This document shows positions 40,101 to 44,855 of a stretch of DNA of 64,000 nt, in pieces. The position numbers and the translations under genes are program-made. Below the pieces are notes generated by a model, which was not told where the DNA came from, searched no databases, and saw nothing but the letters and a program-made list of their open reading frames with translations. The stretch covers positions 141,561,422-141,625,421 of the forward strand of contig NC_053499.1 of assembly GCF_905171775.1 (NCBI RefSeq). Direction: 5' to 3'. How positions within the stretch are numbered: position 1 is the first letter of the stretch; every line of letters begins with the position of its first letter. The stretch is from Rana temporaria (lineage: Eukaryota > Chordata > Amphibia > Anura > Ranidae).

Positions 40101-41687
40101 TGTATATACAATCAGTGGAGAGATGGGGGGTGTATATACAATCAGTGGAGGGATGGGGGGGTGTATATACAATCAGTGGGGGATGGGGGGTGTATATACA
40201 ATCAGTGGAGAGATGGGGGGTGTATATACAATCAGTGGAGGGATGGGAGGGTGTATATACAATCAGTGGGGGATGGGGGGGGGTGTATATACAATCAGTG
40301 GGGGATGGGGGGTGTATATACAATCAGTGGAGAGATGGGGGGGTGTATATACAATCAGTGGGGGATGGGGGGGTGTATATACAATCAGTGGAGGGATGGG
40401 GGGGTGTATATACAATCAGTGGGGGGATGGGGGGTGTATATACAATCAGTGGAGGGATGGGGGGGGGTGTATATACAATCAGTGGAGGGATGGGGGGTGT
40501 ATATACAATCAGTGGAGGGATGGGGGGTGTATATACAATCAGTGGAGGGATGGGGGGGGGGGGTGTATATACAATCAGTGGAGGGATGGGGGGGGGGGGG
40601 TGTATATACAATCAGTGGAGGGATGGGGGGTGTATATACAATCAGTGGAGGGATGGGGGGGTGTATATACAATCAGTGGAGGGATGGGGGGTGTATATAC
40701 AATCAGTGGGGGGATGGGGGGTGTATATACAATCAGTGGGGGGATGGGGGGGGTGTATATACAATCAGTGGGGGGATGGGGGGTGTATATACAATCAGTG
40801 GAGGGATGGGGGGTGTATATACAATCAGTGGAGGGATGGGGGGGGGGTGTATATACAATCAGTGGAGGGATGGGGGGTGTATATACAATCAGTGGAGGGA
40901 TGGGGGGTGTATATACAATCAGTGGAGGGATGGGGGGTGTATATACAATCAGTGGAGGGATGGGGGGGGGGTGTATATACAATCAGTGGAGGGATGGGGG
41001 GTGTATATACAATCAGTGGAGGGATGGGGGGTGTATATACAATCAGTGGAGGGATGGGGGGGTGTATATACAATCAGTGGAGGGATGGGGGGGGGTGTAT
41101 ATACAATCAGTGGAGGGATGGGGGGGTGTATATACAATCAGTGGAGGGATGGGGGGTGTATATACAATCAGTGGAGGGATGGGGGGGTGTATATACAATC
41201 AGTAGAGGGATGGGGGGGTGTATATACAATCAGTAGAGGGATGGGGGGTGTATATACAATCAGTGGAGGGATGGGGGGTGTATATACAATCAGTAGAGGG
41301 ATGGGGGGTGTATATACAATCAGTGGGGGGATGGGGGGGGGTGTATATACAATCAGTGGAGGGATGATGGGGGGTGTATATACAATCAGTAGAGGGATGG
41401 GGGGTGTATATACAATCAGTGGGGGGATGGGGGGTGTATATACAATCAGTGGAGGGATGGGGGGTGTATATACAATCAGTGGGGGGATGGGGGGTGTATA
41501 TACAATCAGTGGAGGGATGGGGTGTATATACAATCAGTGGAGAGATGGGGGGAAGGGTGTATATCTCAGCCCAATAGGTTCCGGTACCTCGGTGGTCGGC
41601 GCTCAGTGCCCGGTTCATGGTGATGGATGATAGAGATGACCCCCGGAGTACAGCCCGGACCCCGGCACACACCGATCTACCAATCAT
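4116..41687 (-). CDS. TK2: Thymidine kinase 2, mitochondrial; complete, ten coding exons
   Basis: TK2 phosphorylates thymidine, deoxycytidine and deoxyuridine in mitochondria to feed mtDNA precursor pools. Ten exons join in phase: 41588-41687, 30752-30783, 23770-23844, 23074-23127, 22089-22178, 20253-20326, 13756-13844, 9271-9350, 6114-6194 and 4116-4193. They total 753 nt, so 250 aa plus stop, close to the 265 aa of human TK2. Visible landmarks, in order: a basic, Ser/Ala-rich presequence without acidic residues over about the first 29 residues; the P-loop GNIASGKT; TEP..KW; RWGLTLQTYVQLTMLD; the ERSIHS motif; DYVVLSEWF; the LID arginines in MRRREEE; and EEWLIK. These match the deoxyribonucleoside kinase family, with closest resemblance to TK2 rather than dCK or DGUOK. 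The gene is head to head with CMTM3. No frameshift or premature stop is seen. Most of its length is intronic repeat, above all the array in intron 1. Confidence 0.95.
4489..4624. mobile_element. Palindromic hAT-like MITE in TK2 intron 9
   Basis: 136 bp; CAGTGATGGCGAACCTTGGC at one end and its complement at the other. Flanking 8-mers CCCTAGGG (4481) and CCCTAGCG (4625) form the target duplication. It sits inside an older dispersed repeat (AATAAAATGGCAA..TTTATGTCAC) that is also present at about 15850-16050. Confidence 0.85.
4885..5962. mobile_element. Inverted-repeat element hosting a 22/33-bp array
   Basis: Left end ATCGGCGTATAACACGCA with TTTTTCCCCCTGAAAA; right end has TTTCCCCCTGAAACTTCCC and then GTGTTATACGCTGAT, the inverted counterpart. 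The same end sequence bounds the element at 23895-24990. No transposase frame is present, so it is non-autonomous. Confidence 0.75.
5227..5862. repeat. CTGCAGGCGGCCACTG minisatellite
   Basis: 22-bp units (GGCTGCAGGCGGCCACTGTG plus GA) pass into 33-bp units that add TCAGGCCGCACAAA. It is GC-rich and rich in CTGCAG and CGGCC. It lies wholly within the inverted-repeat element around it. Frames are open on both strands only because unit lengths suit them. Confidence 0.93.
6114..6194 (-). CDS. TK2: TK2 exon 9
   Basis: Encodes EYLYTIHSLYEEWLIKQTSF followed by PVPAQVL. The EEWLIK helix matches the corresponding part of mammalian TK2. Acceptor TTGCAG, donor CTG|GTAAGT, phase 0. Confidence 0.96.
6733..8025. 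repeat. 30-bp minisatellite in TK2 intron 8
   Basis: About 43 units of exactly 30 bp (CACCCGACCGTCACACCCAC followed by ACGAGATGGA). Degenerate units continue to about 8130. Left units are nearly identical; right units differ mostly at CpG sites. Three overlapping long ORFs on two strands reflect the 30-bp period. Confidence 0.97.
8131..9270. other. TK2 intron 8, fragments of dispersed repeats
   Basis: Holds GGCCCTGGGC- and GGGGCCCC-type repeat fragments at about 8150-8210 and 8690-8945, an A-rich stretch, and ordinary intron sequence up to the exon 8 donor. No exon or RNA gene is seen. Confidence 0.45.
9271..9350 (-). CDS. TK2: TK2 exon 8 (LID region)
   Basis: After two bases that complete a valine codon with exon 7, it encodes YLRTSPETCYERLKMRRREE and ERVIPL. 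The arginine-rich MRRREEE stretch is the LID that closes over ATP. Acceptor CAACAG, donor CTG|GTAAGA. Confidence 0.95.
9351..10779. other. TK2 intron 7, dispersed-repeat mosaic
   Basis: Begins with AGAGAACCTGTCC-type and AAGCGGTTGTAAACCC-type repeat fragments. At 10330-10376 an 18-bp-arm hairpin (TGTCCATTCCTCCCCACC) is present; small hairpins also lie near 10640-10705 (CATCGTAAAC/GTTTACGATG; GTACAGAGTC/GACTCTGTAC). No coding exon is seen. Confidence 0.45.
10780..11190. repeat. 24-bp GGCGGCAGCAAGGAGGGGGG minisatellite
   Basis: About 16 units built on GGGGACACGGCGGCAGCAAG with variable G runs. Strong G/C strand bias: the plus strand carries the G runs and the TK2 sense strand carries C runs. 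Confidence 0.93.
11328..11917. mobile_element. Long foldback element flanked by TTAA
   Basis: The ends read TTAAAGTGGATGTAAACCC and GGTTTACATCCACTTTAA, and the two halves are near complements through most of about 580 bp (for example ATCATATGTTATGTTTATCA against its partner). TTAA at each edge suggests a TTAA target site, as in piggyBac-type elements. It has no transposase frame. Confidence 0.85.
11918..12841. other. TK2 intron 7, unassigned with homopolymer runs
   Basis: Contains a G run near 12566-12583 and a C run near 12799-12812. No exon, RNA gene or bounded element is recognised. Confidence 0.4.
12842..12992. repeat. 20-bp ATCCAACCCCCCCTGCTAAA array
   Basis: Seven to eight nearly identical 20-bp units in TK2 intron 7. 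Confidence 0.93.
13128..13419. repeat. 26-bp minisatellite 340 bp from TK2 exon 7
   Basis: About 11 units of GGTGGCACAGTGGCTGCGCT plus CAAGGG. G-run length varies only in the first three units. Confidence 0.93.
13756..13844 (-). CDS. TK2: TK2 exon 7
   Basis: Encodes GKMPEVDYVVLSEWF and SWIIKNIDLSVDLI between a one-base codon remnant on each side. Acceptor is a pyrimidine-rich tract ending CTGCAG; donor ATAG|GTAAGT, phase 1. Confidence 0.96.
14360..15849. mobile_element. GGGCCAGATTCA-family element interrupted by a relative
   Basis: Starts GGGCCGGATTCACAGACAGC and ends GTGAATCTGGGCC; AAT flanks both ends. The body carries ACGCCGGCGTA-like palindromic segments found in the other family copies. 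It is split at 14452-15190 by a second member. The family's class is not known to me; the 3-bp flanks resemble Harbinger-type targets. Confidence 0.8.
14452..15190. mobile_element. GGGCCAGATTCA-family element nested in another
   Basis: 739 bp, starts GGCCCAGATTCAGTAAGAAT and ends CCGAATCCGGGCC. AGT occurs directly on both sides (14449-14451 and 15191-15193). Near-identical relatives lie at 26065, 28335 and, more distantly, at 54547 and 57012. Confidence 0.85.
16123..16270. mobile_element. hAT-like MITE
   Basis: 148 bp with inner CCCTCCAGCTGTTCAGGAAC / CAACAGCTGGAGGGC arms. Flanked by identical CTAGGACA copies at 16115 and 16271. Same family as 3749-3898. Inserted beside a repeat fragment (15850-16100) shared with 4633-4850. 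Confidence 0.85.
16310..16912. repeat. Dispersed repeat, family with GTGATCAAATACCACCAAAA core
   Basis: Runs from TTAACCCCTTCACTGCCAG to GGGGCTGAAGTGGTAAAA. The core (GAGGTGATCAAATACCACCA, then AAGAAAGC) recurs at about 19300, 22430, 28170 and 43420. An abundant interspersed repeat of unknown class without a protein frame. Confidence 0.75.
16913..17504. other. TK2 intron 6, unassigned
   Basis: Ordinary intronic sequence with one G run (17096-17107). No exon or element with ends is found. Confidence 0.4.
17505..18510. repeat. 34-36-bp CCTTGCTGGCAGGAGGAGCC minisatellite
   Basis: About 20 units between 17778 and 18445, each CCCTTGCTGGCAGGAGGAGC plus CCAGCGT and a C run of 5-9. Diverged units lie on both flanks. 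The left edge reads TTAACCACTTAACCCCTTGC, an end typical of the dispersed repeat at 42479, so the array may have grown inside such an element. ORFs of 250-340 aa here are array artefacts. Confidence 0.92.
18511..19149. other. TK2 intron 6, unassigned
   Basis: Includes a TTTAAAGTGGA..TCCACTTTAAA short foldback (about 18700-18740) and a G run. No exon seen. Confidence 0.4.
19150..19857. repeat. Dispersed repeat, GTGATCAAATACCACC family, second copy
   Basis: Carries GACAATTGCGCGGTCGTGCA and the GGTGGTATTTGATCACCTCT core in inverse orientation to 16310-16912. A degenerate GGCACTGAT-type stretch and a G run follow, then GGCAAGTAGTTAA at its end. Confidence 0.7.
20253..20326 (-). CDS. TK2: TK2 exon 6 (ERS motif)
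   Basis: Encodes EAPVKMLERSIHSAKYIFVE followed by NLYK and two bases. The ERS arginine is the conserved catalytic-site residue of the family. Acceptor CTGCAG, donor AG|GTGAAG. The split codon AG|C joins exon 7 to give SGKMPEVDY. Confidence 0.96.
20401..21088. mobile_element. Composite foldback element in TK2 intron 5
   Basis: Outer pieces carry the ACACGGTCGCAATTTCCGAT and CATCGGACTTTTTCTGTCGG inverted motifs. Inside, a second inverted pair (TTGCAAATACATGGTTAAGC against GCTTAACCATGTATTTGCAA) brackets unrelated sequence. Looks like one palindromic element inserted into another. Smaller relatives are at 44455-44580 and 63090-63210. Confidence 0.6.
21323..22036. mobile_element. hAT-like element with internal minisatellite
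   Basis: Perfect ends TAGGGGTGCAACG and CGTTGCACCCCTA. Perfect 8-bp target duplication ATGTTGAG at 21315-21322 and 22037-22044. Inner arms carry GATCCGTGATCCGAACGG. It ends 52 bp from TK2 exon 5. The non-terminal part is filled by a G-rich array. Confidence 0.9.
21633..21862. repeat. GTCTCTTGCCCCGAGAGGAG minisatellite
   Basis: Eight or nine units of 25-28 bp with G runs of varying length, inside the hAT-like element. Confidence 0.9.
22089..22178 (-). CDS. TK2: TK2 exon 5
   Basis: Encodes 30 residues containing YQDPSRWGLTLQTYVQL and TMLDVHTRPT. Acceptor CTGCAG, donor ACA|GTAAGT, phase 0 at both ends. This is the most conserved stretch of the gene and close to mammalian TK2. Confidence 0.97.
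22205..23073. other. TK2 intron 4, dispersed-repeat fragments
   Basis: Contains a piece of the GTGATCAAATACCACC family (about 22390-22560) and a CTTTAAAAGTGGAGTTCCAC-type repeat (from about 22566). The ORF at 22589-23035 lies in that repeat and shows no known protein. Confidence 0.5.
23074..23127 (-). CDS. TK2: TK2 exon 4
   Basis: Encodes 18 residues, VLTEPLAKWRNVHGHNPL. The Glu of TEP and the Trp of KW are conserved substrate-site residues in this kinase family. Acceptor TTTTAG after a T-rich tract, donor CTG|GTAGGT. Confidence 0.96.
23128..23769. other. TK2 intron 3, no further gene
   Basis: A-run next to exon 4, then sequence without exon features; CCTATAGGTAAGCC-type short inverted motifs lie near 23325-23360. 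Confidence 0.4.
23770..23844 (-). CDS. TK2: TK2 exon 3 (P-loop)
   Basis: Encodes 25 residues containing ICVEGNIASGKT, the Walker A loop that binds the ATP phosphates, followed by SCLQYFSNTENLE. Acceptor TTGCAG, donor GAG|GTATCT, both borders in phase 0. Confidence 0.96.
23895..24990. mobile_element. Inverted-repeat element hosting the purine tract
   Basis: Left end TACCGGATTTATCGGGGTAT, right end GGTATACGCCGATAAATACG. The GGCGTATA..GCGCACCC terminal motif occurs on both sides, as in 4885-5962. No transposase frame. Confidence 0.75.
24130..24779. repeat. 650-bp purine tract (GAA/GAGA)n
   Basis: Almost every base is A or G on the plus strand, with a single C near 24459. Local units are AGAAGA, GAGGAGAA, AAGAGAG and AGAAG. 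TK2 transcription makes the RNA copy pyrimidine-rich (UCUUCU). ORFs of poly-Glu/Arg or poly-Ser/Leu here are artefacts. Confidence 0.95.
25094..25716. mobile_element. TATACTCGAGTATAAGC inverted-repeat element
   Basis: Ends ACCGTATATACTCGAGTATA and TATACTCGAGTATATACTGT are inverted. Inside, a segment of about 190 bp starting TTTAACATGGGAGTCTAT is present twice (25260 and 25450). Confidence 0.8.
26065..26769. mobile_element. GGGCCAGATTCA-family element
   Basis: Starts GGCCCAGATTCAGGTACATT and ends TTGAATCTGGCC. Closely similar to 14452-15190 and 28335-29059 (GGAGGCACAGGGCAACGATT; GGGAAACTTTCCCGACGTGC). The right half holds a perfect inverted pair around GCATAAGAGCCTTATGC. Confidence 0.85.
27211..27938. 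mobile_element. GGGCCAGATTCA-family element, divergent copy
   Basis: Starts GGGCCAGATCCACGTACAGC and ends TTGTGGATCTGGCC. Shares GGCGCATGCGCCGTCCGTGG and GATACGCCGGCGTAATTC blocks with other copies. Confidence 0.8.
28018..28285. repeat. Dispersed repeat fragment, GTGATCAAATACCACC family
   Basis: Starts TTTAACCACTTAAGACCCGG and includes GACAATTGCAAGGTCGTGAG and the TTTGATCACCTCTGCGGTTT core; ends in a TGCTATAATAAAT tail. Confidence 0.75.
28335..29059. mobile_element. GGGCCAGATTCA-family element
   Basis: Starts GGCCCGGATTCAGGTACAAT, ends CTTGAATCCAGGCC; full length and close to 26065-26769. Confidence 0.85.
29060..29583. other. TK2 intron 2, unassigned
   Basis: No exon, RNA gene or bounded element recognised. 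Confidence 0.4.
29584..29971. mobile_element. CCATGGGCGTCCGCT inverted-repeat element
   Basis: Left end CCATGGGCGTCCGCT, right end AGCGGACGCCCATGG, flanked by GATGCAG-like repeats. Two C runs near 29627 and 29934. Confidence 0.8.
30021..30518. mobile_element. TTAA-flanked inverted-repeat element
   Basis: Left TTAAAAGGGGTTGTAAAGGT, right GGTTTACAACCACTTTAA. The ends resemble those at 11328-11917 and the fragment at about 27973. It lies 230 bp from the exon 2 donor. The inner ORF at 30287-30538 has no known likeness. Confidence 0.75.
30752..30783 (-). CDS. TK2: TK2 exon 2 (32-nt microexon)
   Basis: The acceptor is a T-rich tract ending CTTATAG; the donor is ACG|GTAAGT. Joined to the last base of exon 1 it reads GNLLRNKTKST and runs into ICVEGN of exon 3 with no phase break. 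A second AG 13 nt inside gives the wrong phase with exon 1. The short basic linker before the P-loop corresponds to the equivalent lysine-rich stretch of mammalian TK2. Confidence 0.8.
31085..31270. repeat. Leader of the intron 1 array, related to the 32-bp family
   Basis: Contains ATCTCCAAACTGTGGCCCAA and CCACTGACACCAACAAGGGG with CACCATTCTTCCTCCCACTG. The same leader-plus-unit design is seen at 425-700 and 43850-43950, so the large array starts inside a copy of that dispersed repeat. Confidence 0.7.
31271..41568. repeat. 10.3-kb minisatellite filling TK2 intron 1
   Basis: Roughly 330-340 units of 28-34 bp: GGTGTATATACAATCAGTGG plus AGGGATGGGG, with the final G run varying from about 4 to 11. 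Common variants are GTGGGGGG, AGTAGAGG and AATGAGTGG. Each unit holds the perfect palindrome TGTATATACA. All three plus frames of the basic unit lack stops, which explains ORFs up to 1674 codons. It makes up about 95% of the 10.8-kb intron and stops about 20 nt from the exon 1 donor. Confidence 0.98.
41588..41687 (-). CDS. TK2: TK2 exon 1 (start codon and mitochondrial presequence)
   Basis: Encodes 33 residues beginning MIGRSVCAGVRAVLRGSS, plus one base. The first 29 residues are basic and Ser/Ala-rich with no Asp or Glu (the only acid is near the exon end), typical of a mitochondrial targeting peptide. The chosen ATG at 41685-41687 has G at -3. The frame stays open upstream to another ATG at 41877-41879, but that stretch has no TK2 likeness and lies in the presumed promoter. 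The donor is GAG|GTACCG, weaker than the GTAAGT-type donors of the other exons, but its phase (1) fits exon 2 exactly. Alignment to other TK2 presequences is poor, as expected for this fast-evolving part, so this exon is inferred from phase, position and composition. Confidence 0.75.
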
Positions 41688-41906
41688 CTCCCCGGCCTCT
41701 AGGTCTTCACATGTCCGCTGACACTTCCGTCTCCTCCTCCCACACCGACTAGCACCTCCTACAGGGAGGAGAATGATAGCTCCGCCCCCTATGTATAAAT
41801 ACTCCGGGCAGCAGGGCTCAGTGTGACGTGTACACAGGAAGGGGGAGTGGGCGGATCCCGGGCAGTGTGACGTGTACACAGGAAGGAAGTGGGCGGATCA
41901 CGGGCG
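41688..41906 (-). promoter_or_regulatory. Putative TK2 5' region and divergent promoter
   Basis: GC-rich sequence upstream of the TK2 ATG. A 44-bp direct duplication (41819-41862 and 41863-41906) carries TGACGTG (CRE-like), ACAGGAAG (ETS-like) and GGGCGG (GC box) in each copy. CCGCCCCC lies at 41782. A plus-strand TATAAATA (41794-41801) is about 26 bp before a CTCAGTG initiator-like site, pointing towards CMTM3. All sites are seen by eye; transcription starts are not known. Confidence 0.55.
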
Positions 41907-42121
41907 GTGTTGTGATCAGTGTGTGTTTCGGGGATTTTGAATGAAATATCTTTATATTGTCGCTCAGTAACATCATTCATTTCTGACAGTTTCCTCTTCC
42001 TCTCCCGGGAGGTCATGACCCCGCCAACACAACTTACCTCCAGTGATCTCACCACCCACCTCACTGACCTCTAAAAAGTGATCCACCAACGATCGCTCCT
42101 CATAGGGGGAGTAGAAACCAC

Positions 42122-42455
42122 CACAGGTGTGAAAGTATTGGGACGCCTGTCTTTACATGAACTTTAATGGCATCCCAGTCTTAGTCTGTAGGGTTCAATA
42201 TTGAGTTGGCCCTTTGCTGCTATAACAGCTTCAACTATTCTGGGAAGGCTGTCCACAAGGTTTAGGAGTGTCTATGGGAATGTTAGACACACTCCTAAAC
42301 CTTGTGGCGGCCTTCCCAGAAGAGGTGAAGCTGTTATAGCTGCAATGGGCGGGGCCAACTCAATATTGAACCCTACGGACTAAGACTGGGAGGTCATTAA
42401 AGTTCATGTGAGTGGAAAAAAGGCAGGCGTCCCAATACTTTTGGTAATAGAGTGT
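42122..42455. mobile_element. Tc1-like foldback MITE
   Basis: Left AAAGTATTGGGACGCCTG and right CAGGCGTCCCAATACTTTT, with long complementary arms (AGGGTTCAATATTGAGTTGG; CCACAAGGTTTAGGAGTGTC). Terminal style matches Tc1/mariner-derived MITEs common in fish and frogs. Confidence 0.85.
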
Positions 42456-42478
42456 GTACTTGATAATTGGTTTCATTT

Positions 42479-43605
42479 AACCACTTGGCGCCCGCGCTGT
42501 AGTGGTATAACGTCTACAGCGCGGACCCCAAATGCCGGAAGGACGTCACTAGACGTCCTCCCCTTCGGGCGCTGTGATCACCTGAGTCACTGAGACTTGG
42601 GTGATCACAGATCCGAGTCCCGGCCCCTTACCATGTGATCAGCTGTCAGCCAATGACAGCTGATCACGTGATGTAAACAACATCCGGTAATCAATCACCG
42701 GCTTATGTGTAATGGGCATCGTTCCCGAAGAGGAAGGAGGCAATTCTACCTCCTCTGTGCAGTCAGTACCCCCTGCCAGCGCCACCTGCCCTTGCCACCA
42801 GCAAGTGCCCACCTATCAATGCCCACAAGTGTCACCTATCAATTCCCACCAGTGATGCCAATCAGTGCCTCATCAGTGCCACCTAGCAGTGCTGCCTATC
42901 AGTGCCCATCACTGCCACCTATCAGTGCCCATCACTGCCAGATATCAGTGCCCATCACTGCCACCTATCAGTGCCACCTATTAGTGCCACTTCTCAGTGC
43001 CCACTATCAATGCCCTTCAGTGCCACCTCCCAGTGCCCACCAGTGCCGCCTTATTGGTTCCCATCAGTGCAGCCCATTGGTGCCCATCAGTGCAGCCTCA
43101 TCAGTGCCACCTAGCAGTGCTGCCTATTAGTGCCCATCACTGCCACCTATCAGTGCCCATCACTGCCAGCTATTAGTGCCACTTCTCAGTGCCCACCAGT
43201 GCCACCTATCAATGCCCTTCAGTGCCACCTCTCAGTGCCCACCCGTGCCGCCTATCAGTGCCCACCAGTGCCACCTTATCGGTGCCCATCAGTGCAGCCT
43301 CATCAGCGTACATCAATGAAGGAGTAAAATTACCGTTTGCAACATTTTATAACAAAATATAAAAAATATATATATATTTTTTTTTAATTTGGTATTTTTA
43401 AAAACAAAAAATAAAAACCACAGAGGTGATCAAAAACCACCAAAAGAAAGCTCTGTTTGTGGGAAATAAATGATAAAAAAAAGATTATTTGGGTACAGTG
43501 TTGTGTGACCGCGCAATTGTCATTCAAAGTGCGTCAGCGCTGAAAGCTGAAAATTGGTCCGGGCAGGAGGGGGGTTGAAGTGCCTGGTAAGCAAGGAGTT
43601 AAAGA
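42479..43605. repeat. Dispersed repeat, GTGATCAAATACCACC family, with CAGTGCCCATCA tandem core
   Basis: Starts TTAACCACTTGGCGCCCG; ends GGTTGAAGTGCCTGGTAAGC then GAGTTAAAG. The region 42840-43310 is a degenerate array of CAGTGCCACCTATCAGTGCC-like units of 10-23 bp. The core ACAGAGGTGATCAAAAACCA lies near 43421. Confidence 0.8.
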
Positions 43606-43849
43606 ACAATTAGAGGACTCAATGGACAGACCTGATCCTGGAAATTCTTGTATCTATATTAGGCAGGAAATGTTAATTATATTTCTGCCACTAGATGGCG
43701 GCAGTGTAAAAGTAATGAGCGGCTCATCCCATATTTTGTGATCTTCAGTACAATACACAGGAAGGAGATCGGAGTTATCAGCACCATAGAACTACCTGGA
43801 GGCTCTTCATTCCCTACGGAAACATTCCAATCACCTTCCTGTACCCACT

Positions 43850-44335
43850 ATTTCCAAACTGCAGCCCTTTGGGCGCTATTCCTGCCACTGGTACCAATGA
43901 TGGGGCACTATTCCTCCTACTGGTACTAATGATGGGGCACTATTCCTCCCGCTGATACCAATTATGGGGCACTATCCCTCCCGCTGATACCAATGATGGG
44001 GCACTATCCCTCCCGCTGATACCAATGATGGGGCACTATTCCTCCCGCTGATACCAATTATGGGGCACTATCCCTCCCGCTGATACCAATGATGGGGCAC
44101 TATTCCTCCCACTCACACCAATGATGGGGCACTATTCCTCCTACTGGTACTAATGATGGGGCACTATTCCTCCCGCTGATACCAATTATGGGGCACTATC
44201 CCTCCCGCTGATACCAATGATGGGGCACTATTCCTCCCACTCACACCAATGATGGGGCACTATTCCTCCTACTGGTACTAATGATGGGGCACTATTCCTC
44301 CCACTGACACCAATGATGGGACACTGGTACAACTA
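43850..44335. repeat. 32-bp array related to the one at 640-1676
   Basis: About 14 units of GGGGCACTATTCCTCCCGCT plus GATACCAATGAT. It shares the CACTATTCCTCCCA..TGACACCAA backbone and the CCAAACTGCAGCCCTTTGG leader with the left-edge array. Confidence 0.93.
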
Positions 44336-44439
44336 AGGCGGCTGTTTGGGAAGGGGTTAAAGATATATTCACTGATGGGCAAGCTAAGCTAGCTGAGTAC
44401 ACTGAGTGACCCCCCCCCCCCCCCCCCCCGCGTGAAAGG

Positions 44440-44855
44440 GGCCGTATGCCTCGTACACACCAACGATGAAAGAAGTCCAACAGAATTTTTTCATCGGATA
44501 TTCCGACCATGTGTGGGCCCCATCTGACTTTTTCCGATGAAATTAGAAAGAGAAAATTCCGTTCATCTGTATGGAACTCCGACGGAGAAAAAAAACATGC
44601 ATGCTCAAGTCCACGCATGCTCGGAAGCATTGAATTCATTTTTCTAGACTTTTCTTTGTGCTTTTTTCATGCGTTAACGCGGACCGTGCATAGGGCAGCG
44701 CCGTCACTTAAATGGGCCGTCCTATGTGTGAGAAACGCCCCGAAGAAGCTCCTGTACTTTTTTGGAGTGGATTGTGATGTGTTTTTATTGCGCTTTTTGG
44801 TGCTTTTTGAGACTAACAAAATGTGCGAAAATGAGCGCCGGATATTCGCCCGATA
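44440..44855. repeat. Fragment of TCCGACCATGTGTG-type foldback repeat, then unassigned
   Basis: TTTTTCATCGGATATTCCGA and CCATCTGACTTTTTCCGATG match the inverted ends at 20401-21088. The rest, up to the array, has no recognised content. The long ORF starting here (44509) is not considered coding. Confidence 0.55.

Noticed and set aside
31271..41568. CRISPR-like regular repeat
   Set aside because: Units abut with no unique spacers, the setting is a vertebrate intron, and no cas-like gene is near.
41688..41879. Upstream in-frame ATG at 41877-41879 as the TK2 start
   Set aside because: It would add 64 residues with several cysteines and prolines, lies within the duplicated promoter-like block, and lacks TK2 likeness. 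The ATG at 41685-41687 gives a typical presequence and a normal length.
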